Shown here: piece after piece, positions 1 to 8,997 of the stretch
How the letters are laid out: each line of letters begins with the position of its first letter
Position numbering within the stretch: the stretch's first letter is position 1
DNA from: Minisyncoccota bacterium
Lineage (GTDB): Bacteria > Patescibacteriota > Minisyncoccia > Phycocordibacterales > UBA9973
DNA: 33,337 nt
Reading direction: 5' to 3'
NCBI GenBank assembly: GCA_016649835.1
Contig: JAENWX010000004.1
Coordinates: 1-33,337, forward strand
Program-made: the position numbers and the translations under genes
Notes under the pieces: generated by a model
The model's input: only the letters and a program-made list of their open reading frames with translations
What the model was told of the DNA's origin: nothing
Databases searched by the model: none

Positions 1-84
1 ATCAAAGTATCCAAAAGGTGTACTGTTCCTGTAAGGAAAACCGGAGTTTTCCCGACCCCTTTCTCACTCCACAATGGAGTAAGC

Positions 85-110
85 AAAAAGACCTCTTTCG
101 AGGTCTTTTT
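85..110. terminator. Rho-independent, potentially bidirectional terminator downstream of rpsI
   Basis: AAAAAGACCTC-TTTC-GAGGTCTTTTT, 11-bp perfect stem with flanking A/T tracts. Confidence 0.85.
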
Positions 111-111
111 G

Positions 112-522
112 TTAACGCTTACTCCATTGTGGAGCTTTACGAGCTTTCTTAAGACCGAATTTTTTACGTTCAACTTGACGAGGATCACGTTTAAGCATTT
201 TCGCTTTCTTTAATACTCCGCGAAGTTCTCCATCATGAAGAACAAGAGCGCGAGCGATTCCGTGACGAACAGCTTCAGCTTGAGCATGTATTCCACCCCC
301 TTTTGTAGTAACAACAACTTCGAATTTTTCAGCTGGTGTTGAAGTCTCAAAAGCAGAAGTAACAATCTTTTTTAATTCGATAGTTTTAAAATATTCAGTT
401 AAATCCTTTCCATTAATAGAATATGTATTTTTTGCTGCCTTGTAAAGACGAACAACAGCAGTAGCAGTCTTTCTGCGACCAATGGCTCTAAAATATTCTT
501 TTGTTGTTGGTTTTTTTTCCAT
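112..522 (-). CDS. rpsI: 30S ribosomal protein S9
   Basis: GRRKTATAVVRLY...GGGIHAQAEAVRHGIARAL...RDPRQVERKKFGLKKARKAPQWSKR. Confidence 0.97.
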   Translation of the reverse strand: MEKKPTTKEYFRAIGRRKTATAVVRLYKAAKNTYSINGKDLTEYFKTIELKKIVTSAFETSTPAEKFEVVVTTKGGGIHAQAEAVRHGIARALVLHDGELRGVLKKAKMLKRDPRQVERKKFGLKKARKAPQWSKR

Positions 523-532
523 GATATATTAA

Positions 533-883
533 TTAATCTTTTATTGTTAAACGCTTCATCATCAGAGGTCTAAGTTTATTTGGAGGAAGCATTCCGTATA
601 CTGCTAACTCGTACAAACCTTGCCATCCTTTTTTATCCAAAATTTTAGCGCTTGTATCTGTTTTAAAACCGCCTGGATGTCCTGAATATCTTTCGTGTAA
701 TGTTTCTTTTAAGCGACGTTCTGTTATTTTTGTTTTACTAGCGTTAGTAATAATAACAAGAACATCAGCTACTTTGTTTGGAACATAGTCAGTGGAATTT
801 TTACCCATAAGAATTTTAGCTGTTGCACTTGCAACAAATCCTAATGTTTTACCTTCTGCATCAATTTTGTGTGTAGTAGTCAT
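533..883 (-). CDS. rplM: 50S ribosomal protein L13
   Basis: IDAEGKTLGFVASATAKILMGK...ERYSGHPGG...AVYGMLPPNKL; adjacent to rpsI. Confidence 0.95.
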   Translation of the reverse strand: MTTTHKIDAEGKTLGFVASATAKILMGKNSTDYVPNKVADVLVIITNASKTKITERRLKETLHERYSGHPGGFKTDTSAKILDKKGWQGLYELAVYGMLPPNKLRPLMMKRLTIKD

Positions 884-887
884 AATA

Positions 888-1241
888 TTATATAAATTCT
901 ATTATTGCCATTTTACTTGCATCTCCCGCTCGACGTGGAAGTTTAGTAATGCGAGTATAACCGCCAGATTGTCCTTTGTATTTTGGAGCAATCTCATCGA
1001 TCAACTTATTTGCCTCAGAAGTTAAGTTGTATAAACGAGAAATAACTAAACGGCGTGAGGCAAGAGTTCCAACATTTGCTTTTGTAATCATTTTTTCAAT
1101 AGCTGGACGAAGTTCCTTTGCCTTAGCATCTGTAGTTTGAATCTTTCCGTGCGCAATAAGTGCCAACATAAGACCTTTTAATAAAGCTTGACGCTGACTT
1201 GCTGTTCTTCCAAATTTTCTTACATTATTTCCGTGTCTCAT
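888..1241 (-). CDS. rplQ: 50S ribosomal protein L17
   Basis: MRHGNNVRKFGRTASQRQALLKGL...; follows rpoA. Confidence 0.96.
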   Translation of the reverse strand: MRHGNNVRKFGRTASQRQALLKGLMLALIAHGKIQTTDAKAKELRPAIEKMITKANVGTLASRRLVISRLYNLTSEANKLIDEIAPKYKGQSGGYTRITKLPRRAGDASKMAIIEFI

Positions 1242-1269
1242 ATATTATTACTTATTACTAAATTACTAA

Positions 1270-2250
1270 TTATTTAAGTGTTATTCCATAAACACCAAGA
1301 ACTTTTTTAATTTCTTGGATACCCTTATCACCTATACCTTCGATTTCTAATAAATCTTCCTTCTTTTTTCTTGCAATTCCTCCTATTGTTCGGATATTTG
1401 CACCAGTCAAAGAATTAAGTGTACGTGTAGATAAATCAAGAGTATCTATTCTTGTTTTTAGAATATCAGTAAATTCATTATTTTCTTCCTTTTCTGCTTC
1501 ATCTTTTGTTTCAGCTACTTCTTCTTTATTGCTTATTTCTTTACTGATTATTCTGTGAGAGATAGTAAAACCTACAATTGCTTGTAATTGTTCTACCATA
1601 GTAGTTATAGCTTTTTCAAGAGCTTCACGTGGTGTAAGAGTACCATCTGTTTCAATAGTCATACGTAGACGGTTGTGGTTTGTTTTGTCTCCAACGCGCA
1701 TATTTTCTACTTCATAAGCTACACGACGAATTGGTGTGAAAATAGCATCTAAAGATATAACACCAACTTCATTTTTAGTCTTTTGGTGCATTTCTTTTGG
1801 TATAAAACCTAATCCTTTTTCAACTGTCATTTCAATAGAAAGAGCATTTTTACCAGTAACTTCAGCTATGTATAAATCACCATTTAAAATTTCTACTTGT
1901 CCAGTAGTTTCAATATCACTAGCTGTGATAAGTTTTGGGCCCTTAACTTGAAGTTTTACAGTTTGAGGCTCATCAGTATTTAAACGAAAACGAACTTGTT
2001 TCAAATGTAAAAGAATAGTTATAACATCTTCTTTAACACCATCAATAACTGAAAATTCATGATCTACTCCATCTATTTTAATAGATGTTATGGCAGCTCC
2101 TGTCAATGATGATAAAATAATACGACGTAGTGAATTACCTAAGGTATGTCCATACCCAGGATAAAGACCATCTATTTCATAAACTCCTTTTGTATCTTCT
2201 TCAGAAACAATTGACAATTTTGATGGAAGTATAATATTTAAATCTGACAT
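1270..2250 (-). CDS. rpoA: DNA-directed RNA polymerase alpha subunit, with C-terminal domain
   Basis: LYPGYGHTLGNSLRRIILSSLTGAAITSIKIDGVDHEFS; alpha-CTD LDLSTRTLNSLTGANIRTIGGIA. Confidence 0.98.
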   Translation of the reverse strand: MSDLNIILPSKLSIVSEEDTKGVYEIDGLYPGYGHTLGNSLRRIILSSLTGAAITSIKIDGVDHEFSVIDGVKEDVITILLHLKQVRFRLNTDEPQTVKLQVKGPKLITASDIETTGQVEILNGDLYIAEVTGKNALSIEMTVEKGLGFIPKEMHQKTKNEVGVISLDAIFTPIRRVAYEVENMRVGDKTNHNRLRMTIETDGTLTPREALEKAITTMVEQLQAIVGFTISHRIISKEISNKEEVAETKDEAEKEENNEFTDILKTRIDTLDLSTRTLNSLTGANIRTIGGIARKKKEDLLEIEGIGDKGIQEIKKVLGVYGITLK

Positions 2251-2318
2251 AGTTATATGATATTGGAAAGCAATAAGCTTTCATAATTATTTATTAAAAA
2301 TTAACAGTTAAGTTAATT

Positions 2319-2927
2319 TTAACGACTATAAAACTCTAATACTGTGTTGAGATCAATATATCCCTCAATGTTCTTAGGCTTACCTTGTATCTTTCCTGAA
2401 AGACTTTCCGCATTAAAAGTTAACCAATTTGGACATGTATAATCCTTCATTTTATTTACCATATCTCCAAACAATACACTCTTTTTACTACCTTCTCTTA
2501 TCGCAATGATATCTCCAATCTGTACTCTTTGTGAGGCTACAGTTGTCTTTTTGCCATTAACAAGGATATGACCATGGGAAACCATTTGGCGAGAAAGGCG
2601 ACGTGAATTTGTTAAACCAATTCTGTATACAACATTATCAAGTCTATTTTCTAGTAACTCAAAAAGATAATCAGTTGCGATTGTACCTTTATGGTTTACA
2701 ACTTCTTTAATGTAGTTTGAAAATTGTTTTTCACTGATTCCATACATAAAACGAACTTTCTGTTTTTCGATGAATTGAGTAGCGTAACCAGAAAGAGGTT
2801 TTGGTCTACGTTTTTTTGAATTTTTAGCGTGACGAGCTTCTGACGCAGCAAATTTGGCTGTTTGACATTTTTCAAACACACCTGGGCCTAATCTTCTACA
2901 TATTTTGTATTGTTGGACTGTTTTCAT
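2319..2927 (-). CDS. rpsD: 30S ribosomal protein S4
   Basis: S4 domain RLDNVVYRIGLTNSRRLSRQMVSHGHILVNGKK. Confidence 0.96.
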   Translation of the reverse strand: MKTVQQYKICRRLGPGVFEKCQTAKFAASEARHAKNSKKRRPKPLSGYATQFIEKQKVRFMYGISEKQFSNYIKEVVNHKGTIATDYLFELLENRLDNVVYRIGLTNSRRLSRQMVSHGHILVNGKKTTVASQRVQIGDIIAIREGSKKSVLFGDMVNKMKDYTCPNWLTFNAESLSGKIQGKPKNIEGYIDLNTVLEFYSR

Positions 2928-2932
2928 AATTT

Positions 2933-3382
2933 TTATACTCTACGAGGCTTCTTAGGTTTAGGACCATTGTGAGGTACTGGTGTTACGTCATTTACTCCTG
3001 TTATTTCTATGTCATAGGCCATAAATGCACGAATGGTAGGCTCACGACCACTACCTACTCCTTTAACTTTAACATTAACTTCTTTAATTCCAAGAGCTTT
3101 AGCTTTTTCTCCAATTATTGAACCTGCTTTTGAAGCAGCAAATGGTGTACCCTTTTTTGCTCCTTTAAAACCAAGAGCTCCTGCGGAAGTCCAGAATAAT
3201 GTATTACCATCTTTATCAGACAAAACAACTTTAGTATTATTAAAAGTGGCCTCTACGTGTAGAGTACCAGCAACAATTTTTTTCTTAGGAGTTTTACCAC
3301 CTGTTTTAGGTGCAGCTATAACAGCCTTGTCTAAAGTTTCTGTTTTATCTTCTTCTTTTTTTATAATTTTAATCTTTCCCAT
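2933..3382 (-). CDS. rpsK: 30S ribosomal protein S11
   Basis: LHVEATFNNTKVVLSDKDGNTLFWTSAGALGFKGAKKGTPFAA...VPHNGPKPKKPRRV. Confidence 0.97.
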   Translation of the reverse strand: MGKIKIIKKEEDKTETLDKAVIAAPKTGGKTPKKKIVAGTLHVEATFNNTKVVLSDKDGNTLFWTSAGALGFKGAKKGTPFAASKAGSIIGEKAKALGIKEVNVKVKGVGSGREPTIRAFMAYDIEITGVNDVTPVPHNGPKPKKPRRV

Positions 3383-3472
3383 ATTTATATTGTATCTCCT
3401 TCACCTTTTGTAATTTTTATTTTTTTCATATCTATATTATTGTAAGCAAATAAATTAGCTAAAATATTAATC

Positions 3473-3853
3473 TTAAGTTTTTTCAGCTTTTCTTCTACCA
3501 CTACCCATGGTCTTACGAACATTTCCACGAACAGTACGAGAGTTAGTTTTTGTTCTTTGTCCATTAACAGGCATTCTGCGCATATGTCTAACGCCTCTGT
3601 AAGCTTTAATATCTTTTAGTCTTTTTATATTTGAAGCAACTTCACGCTTTAAAGTACCTTCAATAGAAAATGATTCTACTATTTTACGAATTGTGTTCTC
3701 TTGGTCAACAGTAAGAGCGTCACCTTTCATAGTTCTATCAATACCAGCTTCTTCTAAAATTTTTCTAGAACGAGATATTCCAATACCGTAAAGGCAAGTT
3801 AGTCCTACGTCTAGATGTTTATTGTTTGGAATAGTTATACCGAGAATTCTCAT
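3473..3853 (-). CDS. rpsM: 30S ribosomal protein S13
   Basis: MRILGITIPNNKHLDVGLTCLYGIG...RGVRHMRRMPVNGQRTKTNSRT. Confidence 0.97.
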   Translation of the reverse strand: MRILGITIPNNKHLDVGLTCLYGIGISRSRKILEEAGIDRTMKGDALTVDQENTIRKIVESFSIEGTLKREVASNIKRLKDIKAYRGVRHMRRMPVNGQRTKTNSRTVRGNVRKTMGSGRRKAEKT

Positions 3854-3859
3854 ATAAAA

Positions 3860-3970
3860 TTATTGTTTTTGTTTATGCTTAGGATTATCACAAATTACAC
3901 GAAGATGACCACTTCGCTTGATTAACTTACATTTCGTACAAATTTTTTTAACTGCAGATTTAATTTTCAT
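3860..3970 (-). CDS. rpmJ: 50S ribosomal protein L36 (36 aa, below the supplied ORF cutoff)
   Basis: Manual translation [36 protein letters not shown]; conserved Cys/His pattern; canonical infA-rpmJ-rpsM order. Confidence 0.95.
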   Translation of the reverse strand: MKIKSAVKKICTKCKLIKRSGHLRVICDNPKHKQKQ

Positions 3971-4079
3971 ATATTATCTAATATAAATACTAAAGAAAAA
4001 TATAGGGTCTCTACCCTGTATTTTTATTACATAAGCATATATTTTTCCATACTACACTACTTTAATAAAATAAGCAAGG

Positions 4080-4295
4080 CTAATTTCTTTTAATTATTCT
4101 TCCTTTTCCACCATATGGATCAAGAAGAACTTCTACCTTGTCTCCTAATAAAACCTTGATTCTATGTATTCGCATTTTACCAGCTAAGTAGGAAAGTATT
4201 ATTTTACCCCCTCCTATATCAACTCTAAAAAGAGTGTTCGGAAGAGCTTCCGTAACCGTTCCCATAACTGTGTTTTTATCATCTTTTTGATTCAT
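4080..4295 (-). CDS. infA: Translation initiation factor IF-1
   Basis: VTEALPNTLFRVDIGGGKIILSYLAGKMRIHRIKVLLGDKVEVLLDPYGGKGRIIKR. Confidence 0.93.
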   Translation of the reverse strand: MNQKDDKNTVMGTVTEALPNTLFRVDIGGGKIILSYLAGKMRIHRIKVLLGDKVEVLLDPYGGKGRIIKRN

Positions 4296-4445
4296 TAATG
4301 CTTTACTAATATAACAAATATATTATTTTTAGTCAAATATAATAGGCATATTGAGTATATTTATCTTCAAAAAATAAAGTGTTTATCTTTTAATTGCCCT
4401 AAATAATGTTTTTTTACTCTAAAATACAGAAAAAATGCCTAAAAA

Positions 4446-5654
4446 TTATTTTAATATAATATTTATTTTGGATAAATCACTAGGAATATTTTTTTGCCAA
4501 GGAGGGAAAACCTTAACAGAAGCCGAAGAAATTCCAGGGTCCTGTTTAAAAATATTTGGTACTTCTATCTTGCCTACTCCTAGTAATTTAGTTTTCAATA
4601 TTTCTACATCAGGACTCCATTCAACATCCATGTCTCCAGAAAGATAAAAAGAAATAGAACTCATTTCTTTTGAAATTAATTGTTCTTTATTTGTAAAATT
4701 AAATGAAAGATTATTAATGTTATTAATTTTAATTTCTCTTAATTCTTCGCTGGAAATTTTAGGTAATGAAACTTTTATTATATTATCCATTAATGCTTTT
4801 TCTTTTAATAAAACAACAGATAAAACCCCATCAACAATAATTTTTGTTTCTGGTGTTTTTGAATAAATATCATCTTTTATTTTATATGAAAAAGTCATGG
4901 CATTTGGATATAAAATATATCCAGGATAAATAGAAGCCCCAACTTTTTTAATTAAATCATTCTTAAAAGTTGTTCTAGCCATTTTATCGATGTTAGTAAT
5001 ATCAGAGTCCCCTATGGTATATGCAATTCCTGAGACACCTCCAATAAAAGGACTTTTTAATTTGCCGTAAATTTTATTATATTTTGCGGAACCCTTAAAA
5101 GAAGCCACAACAAAGTCTGTAGGTGAACCATTGTAAACCTCACCTGGTAAAAAAGCACTTATGTTGGCTTCTACTTCCCCGGGAATTATTTTATTATCAC
5201 TATCAACCTTATATCCAGGTATATTTATAACTTCTTCTGTTTTATAAGACTTACCTTCGTTGTCAGAAATAAATGTTCCGGCTAAGAGTTTTTGAGGATT
5301 AGTACCAAATTCATTATATAAAGTAATAGTACCCTTGGCTTTTATAGAGACTTCCTTGGGTTCAGTTAATGTAATATTTTTTAATTTCTGATCAGCATAA
5401 ATCATTATCATAATATCATCTGTACTACCATTTGATTCTTTCGATATGTTAAATTGTTTGTTATCATAATTAATTATTTGATGTTTAGCTATAATTATTA
5501 TATCTGCCTTTTGAAAAATAATTGAGATCCAATATACTAAACCAACACATAGTGATAATATTAAAAAAAATAGAATATATCTATTAAATCCAGATTGACT
5601 TTTATTTATTTGTGGGGTTCTTTGTATTTTTTTTTTTATCTCTTGTTTTATTTT
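4446..5654 (-). CDS. Membrane-anchored extracytoplasmic protein, baseplate-J-like; probably the C-terminal part of a gene split at A11
   Basis: Annotated ORF 4446-5411 stays open upstream to 5654, adding the TM segment YILFFLILSLCVGLVYWISIIF; GEVYNGSPTDFVVASFKGSAKYNK...GGVSG resembles baseplate J-like proteins. Confidence 0.55.
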   Translation of the reverse strand, partial: KIKQEIKKKIQRTPQINKSQSGFNRYILFFLILSLCVGLVYWISIIFQKADIIIIAKHQIINYDNKQFNISKESNGSTDDIMIMIYADQKLKNITLTEPKEVSIKAKGTITLYNEFGTNPQKLLAGTFISDNEGKSYKTEEVINIPGYKVDSDNKIIPGEVEANISAFLPGEVYNGSPTDFVVASFKGSAKYNKIYGKLKSPFIGGVSGIAYTIGDSDITNIDKMARTTFKNDLIKKVGASIYPGYILYPNAMTFSYKIKDDIYSKTPETKIIVDGVLSVVLLKEKALMDNIIKVSLPKISSEELREIKINNINNLSFNFTNKEQLISKEMSSISFYLSGDMDVEWSPDVEILKTKLLGVGKIEVPNIFKQDPGISSASVKVFPPWQKNIPSDLSKINIILK

Positions 5655-5802
5655 TTAGAAAAATACTTGGTCTAGTTTCTATATTTTTTTCTTTTATTGA
5701 AATATTTATACTTTCTATTTCTACAAAGCCAACCTCTTCTTTCCTAGGAATAACTCTCGGTTTTTTATTAATTCTTATGTCCTCTAATATAATTCTTTTC
5801 AT
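5602..5802 (-). CDS. Basic cytosolic N-terminal segment, probably the frame-shifted 5' part of the gene continuing at 4446-5654
   Basis: MKRIILEDIRINKKPRVIPRKEE...KNKTRDKKK then an out-of-frame tail and stop just past the homopolymer at 5627-5637. Confidence 0.5.
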   Translation of the reverse strand: MKRIILEDIRINKKPRVIPRKEEVGFVEIESINISIKEKNIETRPSIFLKNKTRDKKKNTKNPTNK

Positions 5803-5803
5803 A

Positions 5804-6988
5804 TTATTTAACTGTCTTCCTCATTATCGAGATGGCTTCAATCATTAAAAATGGGTCACACACCCCATCTTTTACCCCACACATATTTAAAAATTCAGGC
5901 CCGTCTATAGAAATTACTGTGCATTTATGGTTTGTTTTTAGAGGCTGTATATATACTTCATTGCGTAATACATCCGCAAACCAATTTTTAATATCATTAT
6001 CAGCTGTTAAAAATATTGTATTTGGTAACATGAGAGTTTTTGGTAATGAGGCTATACATTGATAAAAAGATTCATTCCAAGATTTTTCTATTGACTTAAA
6101 AACTGGTTCAACTTTTTTCCTATAGTCTATAGATAAACTATTACTACGATATAACTTAAAAAGTTCCTTTGCATCTCGTAATTCTATTTCTAATTTTGAA
6201 CAGATTTGATTATAAAAAGTTCTTTTACCAAATGGGAAAGACAAAACTGCTTTTAAAACTCCATCTGAAACTATTCCCACATCAGTAATTTCTCCACTAA
6301 TATCTAATAGTAAATATGAATCCTGGTTTATATATTTATCACGAACCGCTAAATAAGTTGCCACAGTAAAAGACGAAAAATTAACATCTATATGGTGGTG
6401 TACCCTCGACAAAGTATTTCGTATACTATCCAGACATAATTTAGGTGATAATGATATAAACATGCTTATTTCTAAAGATTTACCCCTTTTCCCTAATGGG
6501 TCTATTATTTTATATCCATTTAAAGAAACATTCATTATATTTTTATCTAATATTTCAGGGGAGCCTTCAGAGTTTCCGTATTTATTTTTATAAATTTCAT
6601 AAAAAGATGTTATCTCTTTATTAATTAAATCATCTGCTAAGCGCTTATTAAAAAGAAAAGGTTTATCCCTAGTCATTTTTATTATTCTAGTTTCTGATAA
6701 ATACCAAGGAGATGACATAACACAAAATATTTCATCGGGAGCACCAGATTTTTTTAAATATAAGGAGTGGGCAGTCAGGTAAAGAGCAGACGTCATATTT
6801 TTTAATAATGAATTAAAATTTAAATCTTTAGAAAATTTAATTTCGTTATTTGGAACAGATTTTATGATTATGGGAATACCTTGATTATTTGCTGGAATTT
6901 TAACAAGAGCTCCACCCACACTTCCAGAACCTATATCAAAGATAGCAACAACTCGTTCTTTTTTTTGTGATGAAAATATAAATCCCAT
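5804..6988 (-). CDS. FtsA/PilM-like actin-fold ATPase
   Basis: VVAIFDIGSGSVGGALVKI (phosphate 1-like motif), SYLLLDISGEITDVGIVSDGVL (phosphate 2-like motif). Confidence 0.65.
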   Translation of the reverse strand: MGFIFSSQKKERVVAIFDIGSGSVGGALVKIPANNQGIPIIIKSVPNNEIKFSKDLNFNSLLKNMTSALYLTAHSLYLKKSGAPDEIFCVMSSPWYLSETRIIKMTRDKPFLFNKRLADDLINKEITSFYEIYKNKYGNSEGSPEILDKNIMNVSLNGYKIIDPLGKRGKSLEISMFISLSPKLCLDSIRNTLSRVHHHIDVNFSSFTVATYLAVRDKYINQDSYLLLDISGEITDVGIVSDGVLKAVLSFPFGKRTFYNQICSKLEIELRDAKELFKLYRSNSLSIDYRKKVEPVFKSIEKSWNESFYQCIASLPKTLMLPNTIFLTADNDIKNWFADVLRNEVYIQPLKTNHKCTVISIDGPEFLNMCGVKDGVCDPFLMIEAISIMRKTVK

Positions 6989-6997
6989 AGTCTATAT

Positions 6998-7025
6998 ATT
7001 ATACCCTGTAGTAATTTTTTTACAA
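6998..7025 (-). promoter_or_regulatory. Candidate sigma70-type promoter for the actin-like ATPase module
   Basis: Minus strand TTGTAA - 16 nt - TATAAT just upstream of the ATG; overlaps inverted repeat 7008-7034. Confidence 0.5.
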
Positions 7026-7115
7026 AATTACTACACAAAAATACCGAGATAAAAATCCATAAATTTACTAGGGGTGTTTTGTGGCAGAATCCAAAAACTT
7101 ATTAAATTTTATAAA

Positions 7116-8936
7116 TTAAACAAGAACTGCTTTTATTCTACGAATACCCGCAGCTACCGCTTCTTCTTTTTGTATTTTAAAATGACCCAAATCTTTTGTA
7201 TTTTCTACATGTGGTCCACCACAAAATTCTTTTGAGACGGCTTGTCCATTTTCATCTTCAACTATATAGATAGACACCATGTCAGGATATTTTGCCCCAA
7301 ACTCCATTTGAGCTCCTATTTTTTCCGCCTCAGCTAATGGCATTTCTCGGCGAACAACATTCAAATTTCTTTTAATTTTATCATTAACCCAATCTTCTAC
7401 ATTTTTCTTTTCTTCTTCTGTAAGTTTGTGGTCACACATAAAGTCCATTCTTAAACGTTCCTCGGTGATGTTACTTCCTCTTTGTTTTATATCCTTACTA
7501 ACTACATCTTGTAACCCAGCTAAAAGCAAATGGTGTGCCGTATGGAGTTTGATAGTCTTATCGTTATGATTTGCAAGTCCACCCTTAAACATTCCGGCAG
7601 ATGAAGTTTGTGAGAGTTTTTGATGCTCTCTTAATTTATTAAAGAAATTTTTTAAATAAGTTTCCTTAAGATCATTATCCATCATCAACAATCCTCTGTT
7701 TATTCTTTCTCTATTTATTTCTTCCAGACTTAACTCCACAGGAAAACCATAAGATTGATATAGGTCAAATAAAATAGTGCCGTCTAAACTAAAAGTATCT
7801 AAATTATCTTCTTTTTTAAATAGGTTATTTATCATTTTTAATCCATTTTCAAGAGTTTCTCTAAATTTATTAAATTCTTTATTGAGCTCAGAAATAATTA
7901 AATTTTTATTATTCTTTATTTCTGGGTAAAAATCACCATATTTTTTATTTATTATTTCAACTAATTCTTCATATTTAAAATTTGTAGTTAAAGACTGTCC
8001 TGATCTAATAGATCTTCTTAATAATCTTCTCAAAATATATCCTCTATCGGTATTAGAAGGTAAAACTCCATCAGCAATCATAAAAATTGCTGTTCTTAAA
8101 TGATCAGCTATTATTCTTTCCATTCTTTCATCTCTTTGAGAAGATAGTTCTATTATTTTATTTATAATAGGAATAAATAAATCTGTGTCAAAAACAGTTT
8201 TAACAGATTGTGAAATCATTGTAATCCTTTCAAGACCCATACCTGTATCTACATTATGTTTTGCAAGCATGCCTACTACTTTTCCATCTTTTTTTTCGTA
8301 CTGCATAAATACATTATTCCAAATTTCGACAATCTGTCCCTCATTGTCAGATTTTACAAACTCATTATGACTCATGTTGCCGATAGCATTTTTATTTGGA
8401 TCATAAAAAATTTCAGTGTCAGGACCGCAGGGGCCATTATCACCTGCACTCCACCAATTATTTTTGGCTGGTAAAAAATAAATTCTTTCTTCAGGTAAAT
8501 AATTTTTCCAAATTTCTACAGCTTCAGTGTCACGAGGAGCATCATCATTTCCCTCAAAAACAGTTACATAAATTCTTTTTATATCAAGACCTAATCCCTC
8601 CTCTTTATTAGTTAAAAATTCAAAACTCCATTTTATGGTATCTTCTTTAAAATAATCTCCTAGAGACCAATTACCAAGCATTTCAAAAAAAGTAAGATGA
8701 CGATTATCGCCCACCTCTTCAATATCTCCAGTTCTAACACATTTTTGAACATCTACCAGCCTGTCTCCCATGGGGTGCTTTTGTCCCAAAAGATAAGGAA
8801 CAATAGGTTGCATTCCTGCCGTATTAAAAAGAACAGAGGGATCATTTTCTGGAATTAGTGATGCTGATGGTATTATTTTGTGTCCCCTTTTTTCAAAGAA
8901 TTTCAAAAACCTTGTTCTTATTTCACTTGAATTCAT
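7116..8936 (-). CDS. alaS: Alanyl-tRNA synthetase, short form ending after the editing domain
   Basis: SSEIRTRFLKFFEKRGHKIIPSASLIPENDPSVLFNTAGMQPIVPYLLG; HTAHHLLLAGL; CGGPHV; ends GIRRIKAVLV. Start set at MNSSEIR (8936). Confidence 0.95.
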   Translation of the reverse strand: MNSSEIRTRFLKFFEKRGHKIIPSASLIPENDPSVLFNTAGMQPIVPYLLGQKHPMGDRLVDVQKCVRTGDIEEVGDNRHLTFFEMLGNWSLGDYFKEDTIKWSFEFLTNKEEGLGLDIKRIYVTVFEGNDDAPRDTEAVEIWKNYLPEERIYFLPAKNNWWSAGDNGPCGPDTEIFYDPNKNAIGNMSHNEFVKSDNEGQIVEIWNNVFMQYEKKDGKVVGMLAKHNVDTGMGLERITMISQSVKTVFDTDLFIPIINKIIELSSQRDERMERIIADHLRTAIFMIADGVLPSNTDRGYILRRLLRRSIRSGQSLTTNFKYEELVEIINKKYGDFYPEIKNNKNLIISELNKEFNKFRETLENGLKMINNLFKKEDNLDTFSLDGTILFDLYQSYGFPVELSLEEINRERINRGLLMMDNDLKETYLKNFFNKLREHQKLSQTSSAGMFKGGLANHNDKTIKLHTAHHLLLAGLQDVVSKDIKQRGSNITEERLRMDFMCDHKLTEEEKKNVEDWVNDKIKRNLNVVRREMPLAEAEKIGAQMEFGAKYPDMVSIYIVEDENGQAVSKEFCGGPHVENTKDLGHFKIQKEEAVAAGIRRIKAVLV

Positions 8937-8966
8937 CCTTATATGATACAACAAAATATTAAATTT

Positions 8967-8997
8967 AAAAAGCCTCAGGCAGTACCTGAGGCTTTTT
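8967..8997. terminator. Intrinsic terminator between mgtC and alaS
   Basis: AAAAAGCCTCAGG-cagta-CCTGAGGCTTTTT. Confidence 0.85.

Noticed and set aside
2696-2881. 61-aa minus-strand ORF within rpsD
   Set aside because: Alternate-frame ORF inside a confident CDS
3033-3413. 126-aa plus-strand ORF antisense to rpsK
   Set aside because: Shadow ORF of a highly conserved ribosomal gene; no recognisable family. The same applies to the other antisense ORFs over rpoA, alaS, typA, rseP, mreB, ftsA, ftsZ and trxB
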